From positions 1,736,001 through 1,800,000 of the forward strand of contig NC_021353.1 of NCBI RefSeq assembly GCF_000404225.1: DNA of 64,000 bases. The letters run 5' to 3'. This DNA is from Candidatus Methanomassiliicoccus intestinalis Issoire-Mx1 (GTDB lineage: Archaea; Thermoplasmatota; Thermoplasmata; Methanomassiliicoccales; Methanomassiliicoccaceae). Below, piece after piece: positions 27,841-35,314 of this stretch; the first letter of the stretch is position 1; each line of letters starts with the position of its first letter. Under the pieces are notes generated by a model. It saw only the letters and a program-made list of their open reading frames with translations, did not search any database and was not told the origin of the DNA. A program made the translations under genes and the position numbers.

Positions 27841-28094
27841 AACTAAGGTGGAGGTGCTGTCCTCGTAAGAGGGCGGGGTTCGTAAAGTGAACCACTCTTT
27901 GACTGGATAATTAGATCCAGTCGATAACTATCGACAATTTGCCGATAGTTATTTTAACTCTGAATCCACGCGGGAAACGAGTTACTTTTGCTGAAATCAG
28001 CACTTTCACCCCCTACCCAACACGGATCCAAGCCCAATGGAAGGGATACCAAGCTACCTCCATTGAGCTTGGCTTCGCCAATTGGGCATTTTTT
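27841..28094 (+). ncRNA. Structured RNA, copy B of a three-member family
   Basis: This 254-nt segment begins with AACTAAG then GTGGAGGTG, shared with copy C apart from one base. GGAGGT at 27850-27855 can pair with ACCTCC at 28056-28061. A CCTC/GAGG hairpin and GGTTC/GAACC hairpin follow, then GACTGGAT/ATCCAGTC, and an AACTATCG/CGATAGTT hairpin with the loop ACAATTTGC at 27926-27950. Near the end, CCAAGC and CAATGGA pair with TCCATTG and GCTTGG in one long hairpin, and six Ts at 28089-28094 end the unit. The 17-nt core ATCGACAATTTGCCGAT at 27930-27946 is identical to copy C at 29179-29195. It is non-coding in all forward frames as far as I can see. Confidence 0.7.
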
Positions 28095-28189
28095 GATTGC
28101 ATTTTTGATGCTTAATCAACCATGATTATCTGTGGAAAAATACAGAATTAGAGACAAGCTGACCATACCTGTCTCACCGTACTTACTCA

Positions 28190-28543
28190 TCAGTCGTTGA
28201 TATCAAATTGAAAACATTTCTGGAATTTATCATACGCATCTATCAATAGATCTTCTGCTTCCTCATCTGTTAAATTTAATGATTTTGCAATATCTAAAAG
28301 ATCGTTGCCACTTTCATATTTTGTAAACACCATCAACTCCAGATCGGTCAATCCATTTTTTTTAAAGTACTCAATGAGGTCTTGATAACCTTGTCTTTTC
28401 ATCTCGAGTGTCAATAGCATCAATCTCATAGTATGCAGGATGAACTCATCCACAGATGGAAAATTTTCTTTTTTAGCATGTTCGGTACATATACGGTACA
28501 AGTCTTCATCAATTTCAATGTAGAAGTCTTCTTTTTCAGACAT
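28190..28543 (-). CDS. Ribbon-helix-helix protein with a C-terminal helical domain
   Basis: This 117-residue protein begins after the ATG at 28543, not at the upstream 28720 start, because only here does the sequence become ordinary. The N-terminal FYIEIDEDLYRICTEHAKKE stretch followed by NFPSVDEFILHTMRLML is the beta-strand plus two-helix pattern of an RHH (CopG/MetJ-like) DNA-binding domain. The last 60 residues (LTDLELMVFTKYESGNDLLD, then IAKSLNLTDEEAEDLLIDAY) look like a second helix-turn-helix. It lies between RNA copies B and C and is divergent from another RHH gene. It could bind DNA near the RNA genes or the RNAs themselves, but that is a guess from position. Confidence 0.6.
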   Translation of the reverse strand: MSEKEDFYIEIDEDLYRICTEHAKKENFPSVDEFILHTMRLMLLTLEMKRQGYQDLIEYFKKNGLTDLELMVFTKYESGNDLLDIAKSLNLTDEEAEDLLIDAYDKFQKCFQFDIND

Positions 28544-28620
28544 ATATAGAGTATTGCTATAGTTAATAATGTAAATTGCGTACCAATACCAAATATTTGC
28601 CCTACATACGATATACCACA

Positions 28621-28634
28621 GCATTAGATAATGC
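28621..28634. promoter_or_regulatory. Palindromic operator candidate before the RHH gene
   Basis: GCATTA GA TAATGC is a perfect 6-2-6 palindrome ending six bases before the start codon at 28641 and about 80 bases before the divergent RHH gene. RHH proteins bind such dyads, so self-regulation is plausible. Confidence 0.45.
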
Positions 28635-28640
28635 ACCATA

Positions 28641-28889
28641 ATGCCCAAACGGTCACCGCCGAAAGTTATGTACAGAGTTATGCTGCCTGCTGAATTAGTA
28701 CCAAAAATTGACAAGATCATCCATGATGAGCAGTATGCAGGGAGAAATGACTTTACAGTTAGACTAATCAGAAACTACCTGGATGAAAAAGAAGAAAGGG
28801 ATAAAATCAGCAAACAGTATGAAATGTTTGAAGCAGATAAGAAAAGAAGATTGAAAGAGTCCTCATTAGATAATGAAAATGAAGAGTGA
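28641..28889 (+). CDS. CopG-like ribbon-helix-helix protein
   Basis: The 82-residue protein starts with MPKRSPPKVMYRVMLPAEL and continues with the two helices VPKIDKIIHDEQYAGRNDFT and VRLIRNYLDEKEERDKIS. The strand-helix-helix order and the R-N-D-F turn between helices match RHH DNA-binding proteins. The rest is a charged tail, so a stand-alone repressor is likely. A CGATATAC TATA-like element at about 28607 and a palindrome at 28621-28634 lie just upstream, so the transcript is nearly leaderless. It is related to the frameshifted gene at 29375-29592 on the opposite strand. Confidence 0.7.
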   Translation: MPKRSPPKVMYRVMLPAELVPKIDKIIHDEQYAGRNDFTVRLIRNYLDEKEERDKISKQYEMFEADKKRRLKESSLDNENEE

Positions 28890-29054
28890 ATAAAATTAAT
28901 ATGAATCTGGCTATGATAATGATTTCTTTCTTCGATTTAACGTCTGCTATGTTATTTTTCAACTCTTATGAATCTATCTGATTATCAAACGATAAACCAT
29001 TGTTTGATTTTTAAATAAATCGTATGAGAAATTAGTACAGCATTAAGCAAAAAA

Positions 29055-29063
29055 GGTATAAGC
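29055..29063 (+). promoter_or_regulatory. TATA box of RNA copy C
   Basis: GGTATAAGC lies about 25 bases before AACTAAG at 29081. The block TTAAGCAAAAAA before it is also present before copy B. Confidence 0.55.
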
Positions 29064-29080
29064 TCAAAAAACAATATGAG

Positions 29081-29339
29081 AACTAAGATGGAGGTGTAAC
29101 GTCTCCTTTTCAGGAGACGAGGCATAAAGCCTAGAGTTTGATACCGTAAGTCATATGGCTTATGATATCTCGATACTTATCGACAATTTGCCGATACGTA
29201 TCTCTATTCTGAATCCGCGTGGGATTCTAGTAATCCTGGCATAAGTAGCCAGCACATCACTCCTCCCAGAGGATTCAACCCTAAGGAGATGGGAGTCATC
29301 CACCTCCATAAGGTTGACTTCTCCCCTTTCGGGTATTTT
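29081..29339 (+). ncRNA. Structured RNA, copy C of a three-member family
   Basis: This 259-nt segment repeats the copy B layout. TGGAGGTG at 29089-29096 can pair with CACCTCCA at 29301-29308, a TCTCC/GGAGA hairpin follows, and a hairpin with the conserved ATCGACAATTTGCCGAT core sits at 29179-29195. Next come GAATCC/GGATTC and CTGGC/GCCAG hairpins, then a long 3' hairpin with TCAACC (29275-29280) and GGTTGA (29312-29317) as its base, and a weak CCC-TTTC-GGG plus T-rich end. The total length is within seven bases of copies A and B even though much of the sequence has changed, so structure rather than sequence seems to be kept. Confidence 0.7.
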
Positions 29340-29374
29340 CTGATTGTTGTTTTTCTATACATTATCAAGGGCGC

Positions 29375-29592
29375 TTACTCTTTTCTTTTCTGCTGACTCC
29401 AGAGTTTATACTTGTATTCCATTTGTGATTTTTCTAAATCTTCCAGATGATCTAAGTGGTTTCTCATGAGATACAAGAGAAGTTCATTGCGACTGCTGAA
29501 GACACCTATTTCCACTGCCTTATCCAGTCTGGCGATTAATTTATAGGTAGCATGAGTCTGACTGCGCTTTTAGCTGGAATACGTCTAACCAT
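29375..29592 (-). pseudogene. Frameshifted ribbon-helix-helix gene
   Basis: From the ATG at 29592 the reverse strand reads MVRRIPAKSAVRLMLPIN and then hits a stop. One base further on, in the other frame, the sequence continues with LIARLDKAVEIGVFSSRNEL and LLYLMRNHLD, then a charged tail to a stop at 29375-29377. The joined product matches the RHH protein at 28641 in layout (PKRSPPKVMYRVMLPAEL versus VRRIPAKSAVRLMLPINL). A missing T near 29540 explains the break. It follows RNA copy C tail to tail, like the intact RHH gene after copy B. Confidence 0.65.
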
Positions 29593-29827
29593 GCTAGAAT
29601 GTATTTGATCTTGATTAAAACCAGTATCTGATGTTTGTTAGTATTAGATTGGGTTGGTTTAGTAACAATTAGCCTATATCATCATAATTAGATTACTATG
29701 TCAGATTTGAACGACCTCCGTTGTGATGAGTTAAGAGATGTTCACATCTGAAGCAGCATCTTCAACGGTAGCAGATCAGATAAAGTCATCAATCATTTAT
29801 CTATACTTTATGCGCAATCAATATAGT

Positions 29828-30007
29828 ATGGAAATTGAAGAGGAAAAATGTCAGTTTTGCGGTGCTCCCGCTAAGTATTTTCAATTTGCAGCTTTCATCT
29901 GCGAGAGTGATGAATGCATGGAAAAAGCAATGACTGAAAGAGGAGGACCTGCTGGACATAAAAAGAGAAAGTTAGAGATGATGCAGCAGGAATCTTCTAA
30001 ACAGTGA
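29828..30007 (+). CDS. Small cysteine protein upstream of nrdG
   Basis: The 59-residue protein reads MEIEEEKCQFCGAPAKYFQ... with two further cysteines around CESDECMEKA, so it can form one small zinc site. The tail is basic and glutamine-rich (HKKRKLEMMQQESSKQ). I do not recognise a family. An upstream in-frame ATG at 29738 is less likely because the first 30 residues look random. It ends four bases before the nrdG start, so the two are probably cotranslated; it could help the ribonucleotide reductase activase but no evidence shows this. Confidence 0.5.
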   Translation: MEIEEEKCQFCGAPAKYFQFAAFICESDECMEKAMTERGGPAGHKKRKLEMMQQESSKQ

Positions 30008-30011
30008 TTGC

Positions 30012-30713
30012 ATGAAAATCATTGGATTCATTGAGACGTCTTTATTGGACTGGGACGGCCATATCGTAGCCTCGATATATCTGCCGGGATGTAATTTTCG
30101 CTGTCCGTACTGCCACAATAAGAATGTTGTTTTAAATCCAGACTCGTTTGATGAGGTCCCGCTGGAGCATATTGAATCCTATATTTCTGAGAACAAAGAC
30201 TTTCTCGATGGCATTGTAGTCAGCGGAGGAGAGCCTACAATGCATGAAGACCTGCCGGATCTTTTGAAAAAAATAAAGAGAACCGGCTTGAAGGTTAAAC
30301 TCGATACGAACGGAACAAATCCAGATATGCTTGAGAGTTTGATATCAGAAAATCTAGTAGATTATATTGCAATGGATGTCAAAGCGCCTCTTAACCAAAA
30401 ATATTCAGATATCGCTGGTGTGGAGGTTAAATTAGACAACATAAAACGTTCCATTGATCTCATTGAAGCATCCGGTATTGACTATGAATTCCGTACTACG
30501 ATCGTTCCCATACTTTTGTCTGAAGATGATGTTCTCTCAATAATATCAGAATTAGCCGGCTCAAAGAAATATGCGCTGCAGCAATTTAGACCGGATTATA
30601 CTTTGGATCCTGCACTTTCTGAACTGAAGCCTTATCAATCTGAGATTATCATGAATCTTGCAGATTCTGCACAGAAAACTATCAAGACTGTTACAATAAG
30701 AGGAGATGTATAG
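30012..30713 (+). CDS. nrdG: Anaerobic ribonucleotide reductase activating protein, radical SAM
   Basis: The 233-residue protein has the radical SAM CxxxCxxC motif as CNFRCPYC near residue 28 and GGEPTMHED at about 75. This is the NrdG-type activase (also called pflA-like), which installs the glycyl radical of the anaerobic class III ribonucleotide reductase. No nrdD gene is in the window. The gene is preceded by a 59-residue cysteine protein at four bases. Confidence 0.8.
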   Translation: MKIIGFIETSLLDWDGHIVASIYLPGCNFRCPYCHNKNVVLNPDSFDEVPLEHIESYISENKDFLDGIVVSGGEPTMHEDLPDLLKKIKRTGLKVKLDTNGTNPDMLESLISENLVDYIAMDVKAPLNQKYSDIAGVEVKLDNIKRSIDLIEASGIDYEFRTTIVPILLSEDDVLSIISELAGSKKYALQQFRPDYTLDPALSELKPYQSEIIMNLADSAQKTIKTVTIRGDV

Positions 30714-30985
30714 CATTCCAGTGAACTTTAAATCAGCATTCGGGTTCACTGGCTGATGTTAATTCATATAAATAGTCTGAAATGTGACAATCAAGCATGA
30801 GAACAATCTCAGGTGTCCAGTATCTGCTATTGCCGTACCACTTGCTGGAAGTTCTGCCAGTTTTCAATATATCAATTTAACTCACATCGTTCATCTTCAA
30901 TCATGTTCCCGGCATGAGTTATTGATGTCACCGGGGTTTAGCATATAAAATCTTAAATACCTGATGATTATTTGAGAGGCTACAG

Positions 30986-31082
30986 GCCGTCGTAGCTCAG
31001 CTGGTAGAGCGTATGACTGTTAATCCTCTTAGAAAGAGGAACAGTCATCATAAGGTCAACGGTTCGAACCCGTTCGACGGCG
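30986..31082 (+). tRNA. tRNA-Asn(GUU) with a 24-nt intron
   Basis: Acceptor strands GCCGTCG (30986-30992) and CGACGGC (31075-31081) pair; the T arm GGTTCGAACCC is intact and the anticodon is GTT (31019-31021). The intron is at 31023-31046, at the canonical 37/38 position. GACTGTT of the anticodon arm (31015-31021) pairs with AACAGTC in the intron (31040-31046), and CCTCTT/AAGAGG forms the inner hairpin, giving a bulge-helix-bulge for the archaeal splicing endonuclease. The mature tRNA has 73 bases and CCA is not encoded. A TATA-like element lies near 30945. Confidence 0.93.
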
Positions 31083-31085
31083 CAT

Positions 31086-32201
31086 TTATTTTTTATCTTT
31101 TGTTTGTCTTGATGTGAATTCTGCAGCGTGTATGAGCATGTTGTATGCTGCTTCAAGTTCTTCTATTTCTACAAATTCATCCACTACATGAGCTAGCTGT
31201 GCGTCTCCTGGCCCGCAGATAAAGACATGCGGATTTACATTTGCAAAGTATGGTGCTTCGGTGACATACGGCATATCTACGACATCTGAATTAAGAAATT
31301 TGATAAGTTCTTCAGCAAGAGGATCACTCAGATCCGATTCAAAAGCATCCAGAATCAGCTCGCTTGTCAGTTCGTATGACTCTCCGCGCAGCCTGTTGAC
31401 TATCAGGTCCTGAACATCGTGATGTGTTGTAGGAGGCTGATATCTTACATCCATCACCACTGTGCATATGTCAGTGACGACATTGTTTTTGTCTCCTCCA
31501 TGTATAGTGGTAATGCACATCGACATGCCTGTCTTTTTTTGAGATGACGCTTCTACTAAATCGAGCAATCTGTCTATGCAGTAATGCATTTTCAATATGG
31601 CATCTCTGCCCAGCCACGGCTGGGATGCATGCGCAGATGTACCATTGGTTACAATATTGAATCTGAAAAATCCTTTTTCGGTATGAACCAGCTTAACAGA
31701 AGTAGGCTCGCATATGATAATCGCAGGAGCGTTTTTCACCAGCTCTGAGTCTGCCAGCAGTGCCGCACCGTACATCTGCTCTTCTTCATCAGTTGTAAAA
31801 CAGATTGAAACTGGAATTTTTTTAGAGACTAAGTACTCAGCACATTCGATTATAACTGCACATCCTCCTTTCATGTCTGCAGATCCACGGCCGTAAACTC
31901 TATTGCCGTCTACTGCAGCTTGATCCCTACTCCATCCGGATCCAATAGGAACTGTATCGAGATGTCCTGAGAGTAATATACCGCCTTTACCGTATGAAGC
32001 TGTCAGAACTGGAAATGTATCCGAATTCAGGATTGAAACATCCATCCCGGCTGAAGACAGCCTGTCTGCAACATACTGAACAACATTCAGCAGGTTCGAA
32101 TGAAGGTCGCTCTCAATCAATATGAGTTCTTGAAGCGTTTTTACTAAGTCATCCCTCAAAGAATCCCCTCCCGAAATTGCAGTTAGACAGAACTGCGCCA
32201 T
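31086..32201 (-). CDS. M20-family zinc peptidase (ArgE/DapE-like)
   Basis: The 371-residue enzyme shows the M20 metal-binding pattern: LSGHLDTVPIG with the first His and Asp, GRGSADMKGGCAVII, TDEEEQMYGAA with the catalytic Glu, and CEPTS. The middle 'lid' domain follows. M20 members remove acyl groups or cut short peptides in arginine, lysine or diaminopimelate pathways; the substrate is not clear here, and no other amino acid genes flank it. It ends three bases from the tRNA-Asn and would be transcribed toward it. Confidence 0.85.
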   Translation of the reverse strand: MAQFCLTAISGGDSLRDDLVKTLQELILIESDLHSNLLNVVQYVADRLSSAGMDVSILNSDTFPVLTASYGKGGILLSGHLDTVPIGSGWSRDQAAVDGNRVYGRGSADMKGGCAVIIECAEYLVSKKIPVSICFTTDEEEQMYGAALLADSELVKNAPAIIICEPTSVKLVHTEKGFFRFNIVTNGTSAHASQPWLGRDAILKMHYCIDRLLDLVEASSQKKTGMSMCITTIHGGDKNNVVTDICTVVMDVRYQPPTTHHDVQDLIVNRLRGESYELTSELILDAFESDLSDPLAEELIKFLNSDVVDMPYVTEAPYFANVNPHVFICGPGDAQLAHVVDEFVEIEELEAAYNMLIHAAEFTSRQTKDKK

Positions 32202-32469
32202 TCTGACACTGCAGTCTTGCCAGCATGAGTTTCTTATGACCTACACTTGAATTTAAAACGTTAGCAGAGGTGCAATATTTGGTCATCAAAATATACACCA
32301 GCTCTTAGGCTATATACCTTATCACAGATATTTCACAGCTGGATAAATTTGTAAAAACAATACTTTAAAAAAGTGAACAAATACGACTACAATGTAGTTT
32401 TTTTACGAAATCATACCAAAATCTTTACATCATTATACGTCTATTTCTAATATCGGAGGGTTATACAAA

Positions 32470-32724
32470 ATGACCGATGAACGTGCAGAACGCAACGTCG
32501 AATTTGAGACAGTAAGATCGGAGAAGATCCCCTTTGGAAAGAGCAATTTCATAGAAATAGCTAGGAAGAAGGCGATCTCGAAAGACGGAGAAGAATCAGA
32601 GTTCATCTCTATATCCCGTGGCTACACTCTCCGCGATGGAACCGAGAGATATAAGAAGTCTGTAACTATTCCTGATGAGACTGAAATAAAAGAATTCATC
32701 GCAAACCAGGTTAGTTCGATCTGA
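32470..32724 (+). CDS. Conserved small protein, possibly PC4-like nucleic-acid binder
   Basis: This 84-residue protein has the layout FGKSNFIEIARKKA ... EFISISRGYTLRDGTERYKK SVTIPDETEIKEFI. Three or four short strands and a final helix are suggested. The pattern resembles the PC4/YdbC class of single-strand-binding proteins but the match is by eye only. A GGAGG Shine-Dalgarno at 32455-32459 is clear. A weak hairpin with Ts lies at 32386-32404 upstream. It converges with the CYTH gene by 14 bases. Confidence 0.6.
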   Translation: MTDERAERNVEFETVRSEKIPFGKSNFIEIARKKAISKDGEESEFISISRGYTLRDGTERYKKSVTIPDETEIKEFIANQVSSI

Positions 32725-33238
32725 ATCCTTTTTCAAGGAGTTCCAGATACGAACTCCTAATTGTTTTTCTTAATTTTAGTTTATTCATCAATTCAAACAA
32801 TCTAGCTTTTGCTTCTTCAAGATCTTCGTCCTGGATTTCCAATTCTACAAAATTGCCTAAATTTGTTACATTATCTATTGCAACTTCTATACCCTCTAAA
32901 TCGTATGTTTTTCTATTTTTCTCAACTATGGCAGCTTGTGTGAATCCAAGATTGTTTAGAATTTTAATGAGAATTTCCGGTTCTGAAATTGGAACCCCCA
33001 ATTCTTCCCTGGTTTTGGTATCTTTATCCAGCTTAGGACCTTTGTAATGAAGAGTGAATGAACCGTTTTCATTCCTGAGCCTCAAGGCTTCATCTGTTTC
33101 CACAAAGTTTCTGGCAGGATGTGCAAAGTAAATATCTTTCTGAAAAAGCGTATCTTTGAATCTAGCGCCTAGATCCTCTAAAATTTTCTCTACGCCTTCT
33201 GGATCATCGCAGGCTGATTTTATTTCAATCTCCAACAT
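32711..33238 (-). CDS. CYTH domain protein (class IV adenylate cyclase/thiamine triphosphatase family)
   Basis: The 175-residue protein starts with MLEIEIKSAC, the CYTH signature ExExK being visible as E-I-E-I-K. It then has the RLRNENGSFTLHYKGPK segment and FVELEIQDEDLEEAKA. Archaeal members are usually called CyaB-like; most act on triphosphates rather than making cAMP. The start at 33238 removes a 15-residue upstream extension without similarity. It is convergent with the 84-residue gene. Confidence 0.85.
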   Translation of the reverse strand: MLEIEIKSACDDPEGVEKILEDLGARFKDTLFQKDIYFAHPARNFVETDEALRLRNENGSFTLHYKGPKLDKDTKTREELGVPISEPEILIKILNNLGFTQAAIVEKNRKTYDLEGIEVAIDNVTNLGNFVELEIQDEDLEEAKARLFELMNKLKLRKTIRSSYLELLEKGFRSN

Positions 33239-33342
33239 GTGGATGAAGATAGAATAGGAAGTTAATGCAAGTTTCCAATACATTTAACTGCTTCTTACAG
33301 CATACTGGAACATTGCAATGTTCTGCATTGTTTGTGAGGACC

Positions 33343-34572
33343 ATGAGATTCTGTATTCATTGTGGAAATGAGATACCTGATGATTCCAATTTCTGCACAA
33401 AGTGTGGGCTTCCACAAAGTACCGTACTGCCTCAGCCGGTAATTCAGCGGCCGAGCACTACACAGTCAGTAATGTCATTCGGAAGCACCTTGGGGACGCT
33501 TGTTTCTCTGGCAATGTTCATCCTTGCAGCGGTTCTGCTGTTTGAACTGTATCTTGGAATTCCCACAGTGGCAGAAGCGTGGAATCACTCTTTTTCGATA
33601 TTTATCATCCTCAATGGAGTTACACCGCTGTTTACACTTGACAATTCTCTGTTTATTTTTTACATATTTTTCATCGTGATGATACTGGCAAGCTTTGCAG
33701 TTCTGATAATGAGGAGCAAAACCACATTTGTCAGGGAGCTGACGATGAAACCTGTCAAAGAGCACAGTCCGCTGTATACAGTATGTACCCTTATCATGGT
33801 CTCAGTTCTGGTCTCGATAATTATCCAGGTCGTAATTCCAGCATTGACCGGGCAAACCTCACACTCCCCGTCAGTTGACGATGATGCAAAATGGCAGATA
33901 TTATTCAGTGCAGCAGAAGCTCCTGTATGGGAGGAGCTCATCTCCAGAGTACTTTTGATTGGAATTCCTCTGCTGGTAGTCGACTTAGTGCTGAATGCTG
34001 TCAACAAGAAATACGAAAGGAAACCTCTGAAACGGTATATTCTCGGAGGAGGTTTCAGCTTCGGATCAAAAGAGATATTATTTCTGCTGATCTCATCAAT
34101 TATGTTCGGCTATGCCCATTTAGGCGGATGGGATGTTTACAAGATAATTCCTGCTACAGTTGCAGGACTTGCAATGGGCTATCTGTTCCTGAAATACGGA
34201 CTATATGCATCCATATCATTCCATGCAATCAATAACCTGATCGGATTTTCAACAAGCATGAACGACAACCCTGCATTCTTATTGATCGCAGGACTAGTTT
34301 CTCTGCTGATGGTTCTGTTCGGAATTCCATACCTAGCTAACTATGCATACAAAGTATCAAAGTGGATATCAAAAAGCATAGAAAAACCAAAGGGAGTTGC
34401 TCAGCCTTTAGCTGCCGATGAGTGCCCGTTGCCGGAAGAAGAGCCCGTTCAAGAAATGCATTCAGAGCCTGAACCGAATACAATTGGATTCAGGTGTAAA
34501 AACTGCGGAAACGATTCCGCAGTGTTTGAAAATGGAGAACTGGTGTGTACAAGATGCAGATTTAAAAATTAA
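33343..34572 (+). CDS. CPBP intramembrane protease with zinc ribbons at both ends
   Basis: The 409-residue protein begins with a zinc ribbon (CIHCGNEIPDDSNFCTKCG), has about eight membrane helices and ends with another zinc ribbon (CKNCGNDSAVFENGELVCTRC). The membrane part has the CPBP (Abi/Rce1-like) motifs EAPVWEELISRVLL, with the paired Glu and Arg, and FGYAHLGGW and SFHAINNLIG with the His residues. CPBP proteins cleave proteins in the membrane; the substrate is unknown. The start at 33343 follows a GAGG Shine-Dalgarno. It converges with the TIM-barrel gene by 11 bases. Confidence 0.85.
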   Translation: MRFCIHCGNEIPDDSNFCTKCGLPQSTVLPQPVIQRPSTTQSVMSFGSTLGTLVSLAMFILAAVLLFELYLGIPTVAEAWNHSFSIFIILNGVTPLFTLDNSLFIFYIFFIVMILASFAVLIMRSKTTFVRELTMKPVKEHSPLYTVCTLIMVSVLVSIIIQVVIPALTGQTSHSPSVDDDAKWQILFSAAEAPVWEELISRVLLIGIPLLVVDLVLNAVNKKYERKPLKRYILGGGFSFGSKEILFLLISSIMFGYAHLGGWDVYKIIPATVAGLAMGYLFLKYGLYASISFHAINNLIGFSTSMNDNPAFLLIAGLVSLLMVLFGIPYLANYAYKVSKWISKSIEKPKGVAQPLAADECPLPEEEPVQEMHSEPEPNTIGFRCKNCGNDSAVFENGELVCTRCRFKN

Positions 34573-35314
34573 GCAGCTTCTTCAGTACATCTCTGGACTC
34601 CAGTGCATCATCCCACCCGCGGGATTCTATTACATATCTTCTGGATCCCAGGGCTTCTAATACTGCCGGGAAATCAACTGTTCCCTTTCCAATAGGCAGA
34701 TGCTCATCGGAAACGCCCATATTGTCATGTATGTGCACATTTACAAACCTGTCTTTCAGACTCAGAAATTCTTGTACTGTGTCTGTCGTATTGGCATGAC
34801 CGATATCAAAGCAGATTCCCAGTTCAGTACCTTCCAGCAGACTGAGCAGATCTTCTGGCACTGTGCCCATGCACATTGGACAGGCCGGCATATTTTCAAA
34901 GGCTATTTTTACACCCAGCTCAGCGGCTTCAGCTTCCAGTCTGAATAAAGAAGCTTTCGTGATGTCTATTACCTTCGACTTATCAACCATTCCCAGAGGC
35001 GACATGAACCCAGGATGAACAGTGGCAACTTCGATACCCAGCTTATTGCACGATCTCATACAGGATATCAGCTCATTCAGGGAAGCTTCCAGCATGTTTC
35101 TGTTAAGAGAGCCGATGTTGATGTCGCTCATCGGGGTATGTACAGAAAATGAAAGATCGTAAGATGGTGCGTATTCCAAAAAATCAGTTTCAATATCGGG
35201 GAGGCTGTGTCTTCCTTCCGCCACGATTTCCCAGGATGAAAATTCTGAAGAGATCTTTTCCAGCATGCTGCGGAATGAAAAGTGAGAAAAGTATGGAGAA
35301 GAGACGGCGATCAT
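34562..35314 (-). CDS. Sugar phosphate isomerase/epimerase-like TIM-barrel protein
   Basis: The 250-residue protein has the AP-endonuclease-2 fold pattern: VHTPMSDINIG, FENMPACPMC, CFDIGHANTTDT and VNVHIHDNMGVSDEHLPIGKG, in which the metal-binding His, Asp and Glu residues are visible. It may isomerise a sugar or act on a nucleic-acid-related substrate; the family is mixed. The start overlaps the end of the RNA-binding protein gene by four bases, so the two are coupled. Confidence 0.8.
   Translation of the reverse strand: MIAVSSPYFSHFSFRSMLEKISSEFSSWEIVAEGRHSLPDIETDFLEYAPSYDLSFSVHTPMSDINIGSLNRNMLEASLNELISCMRSCNKLGIEVATVHPGFMSPLGMVDKSKVIDITKASLFRLEAEAAELGVKIAFENMPACPMCMGTVPEDLLSLLEGTELGICFDIGHANTTDTVQEFLSLKDRFVNVHIHDNMGVSDEHLPIGKGTVDFPAVLEALGSRRYVIESRGWDDALESRDVLKKLLNF

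Noticed and set aside
27421..29339. The three RNAs as RNase P RNA, SRP RNA or a CRISPR array
   Set aside because: The conserved blocks of RNase P and SRP RNA are missing, there are no short regular repeats with unique spacers and no cas genes are nearby.
30798..30881. A 27-codon frame between nrdG and tRNA-Asn
   Set aside because: It has no Shine-Dalgarno and no neighbour that would suggest coupling.
32386..32404. A small RNA terminator upstream of the 84-residue gene
   Set aside because: The stem is only five base pairs and no clear RNA start precedes it.
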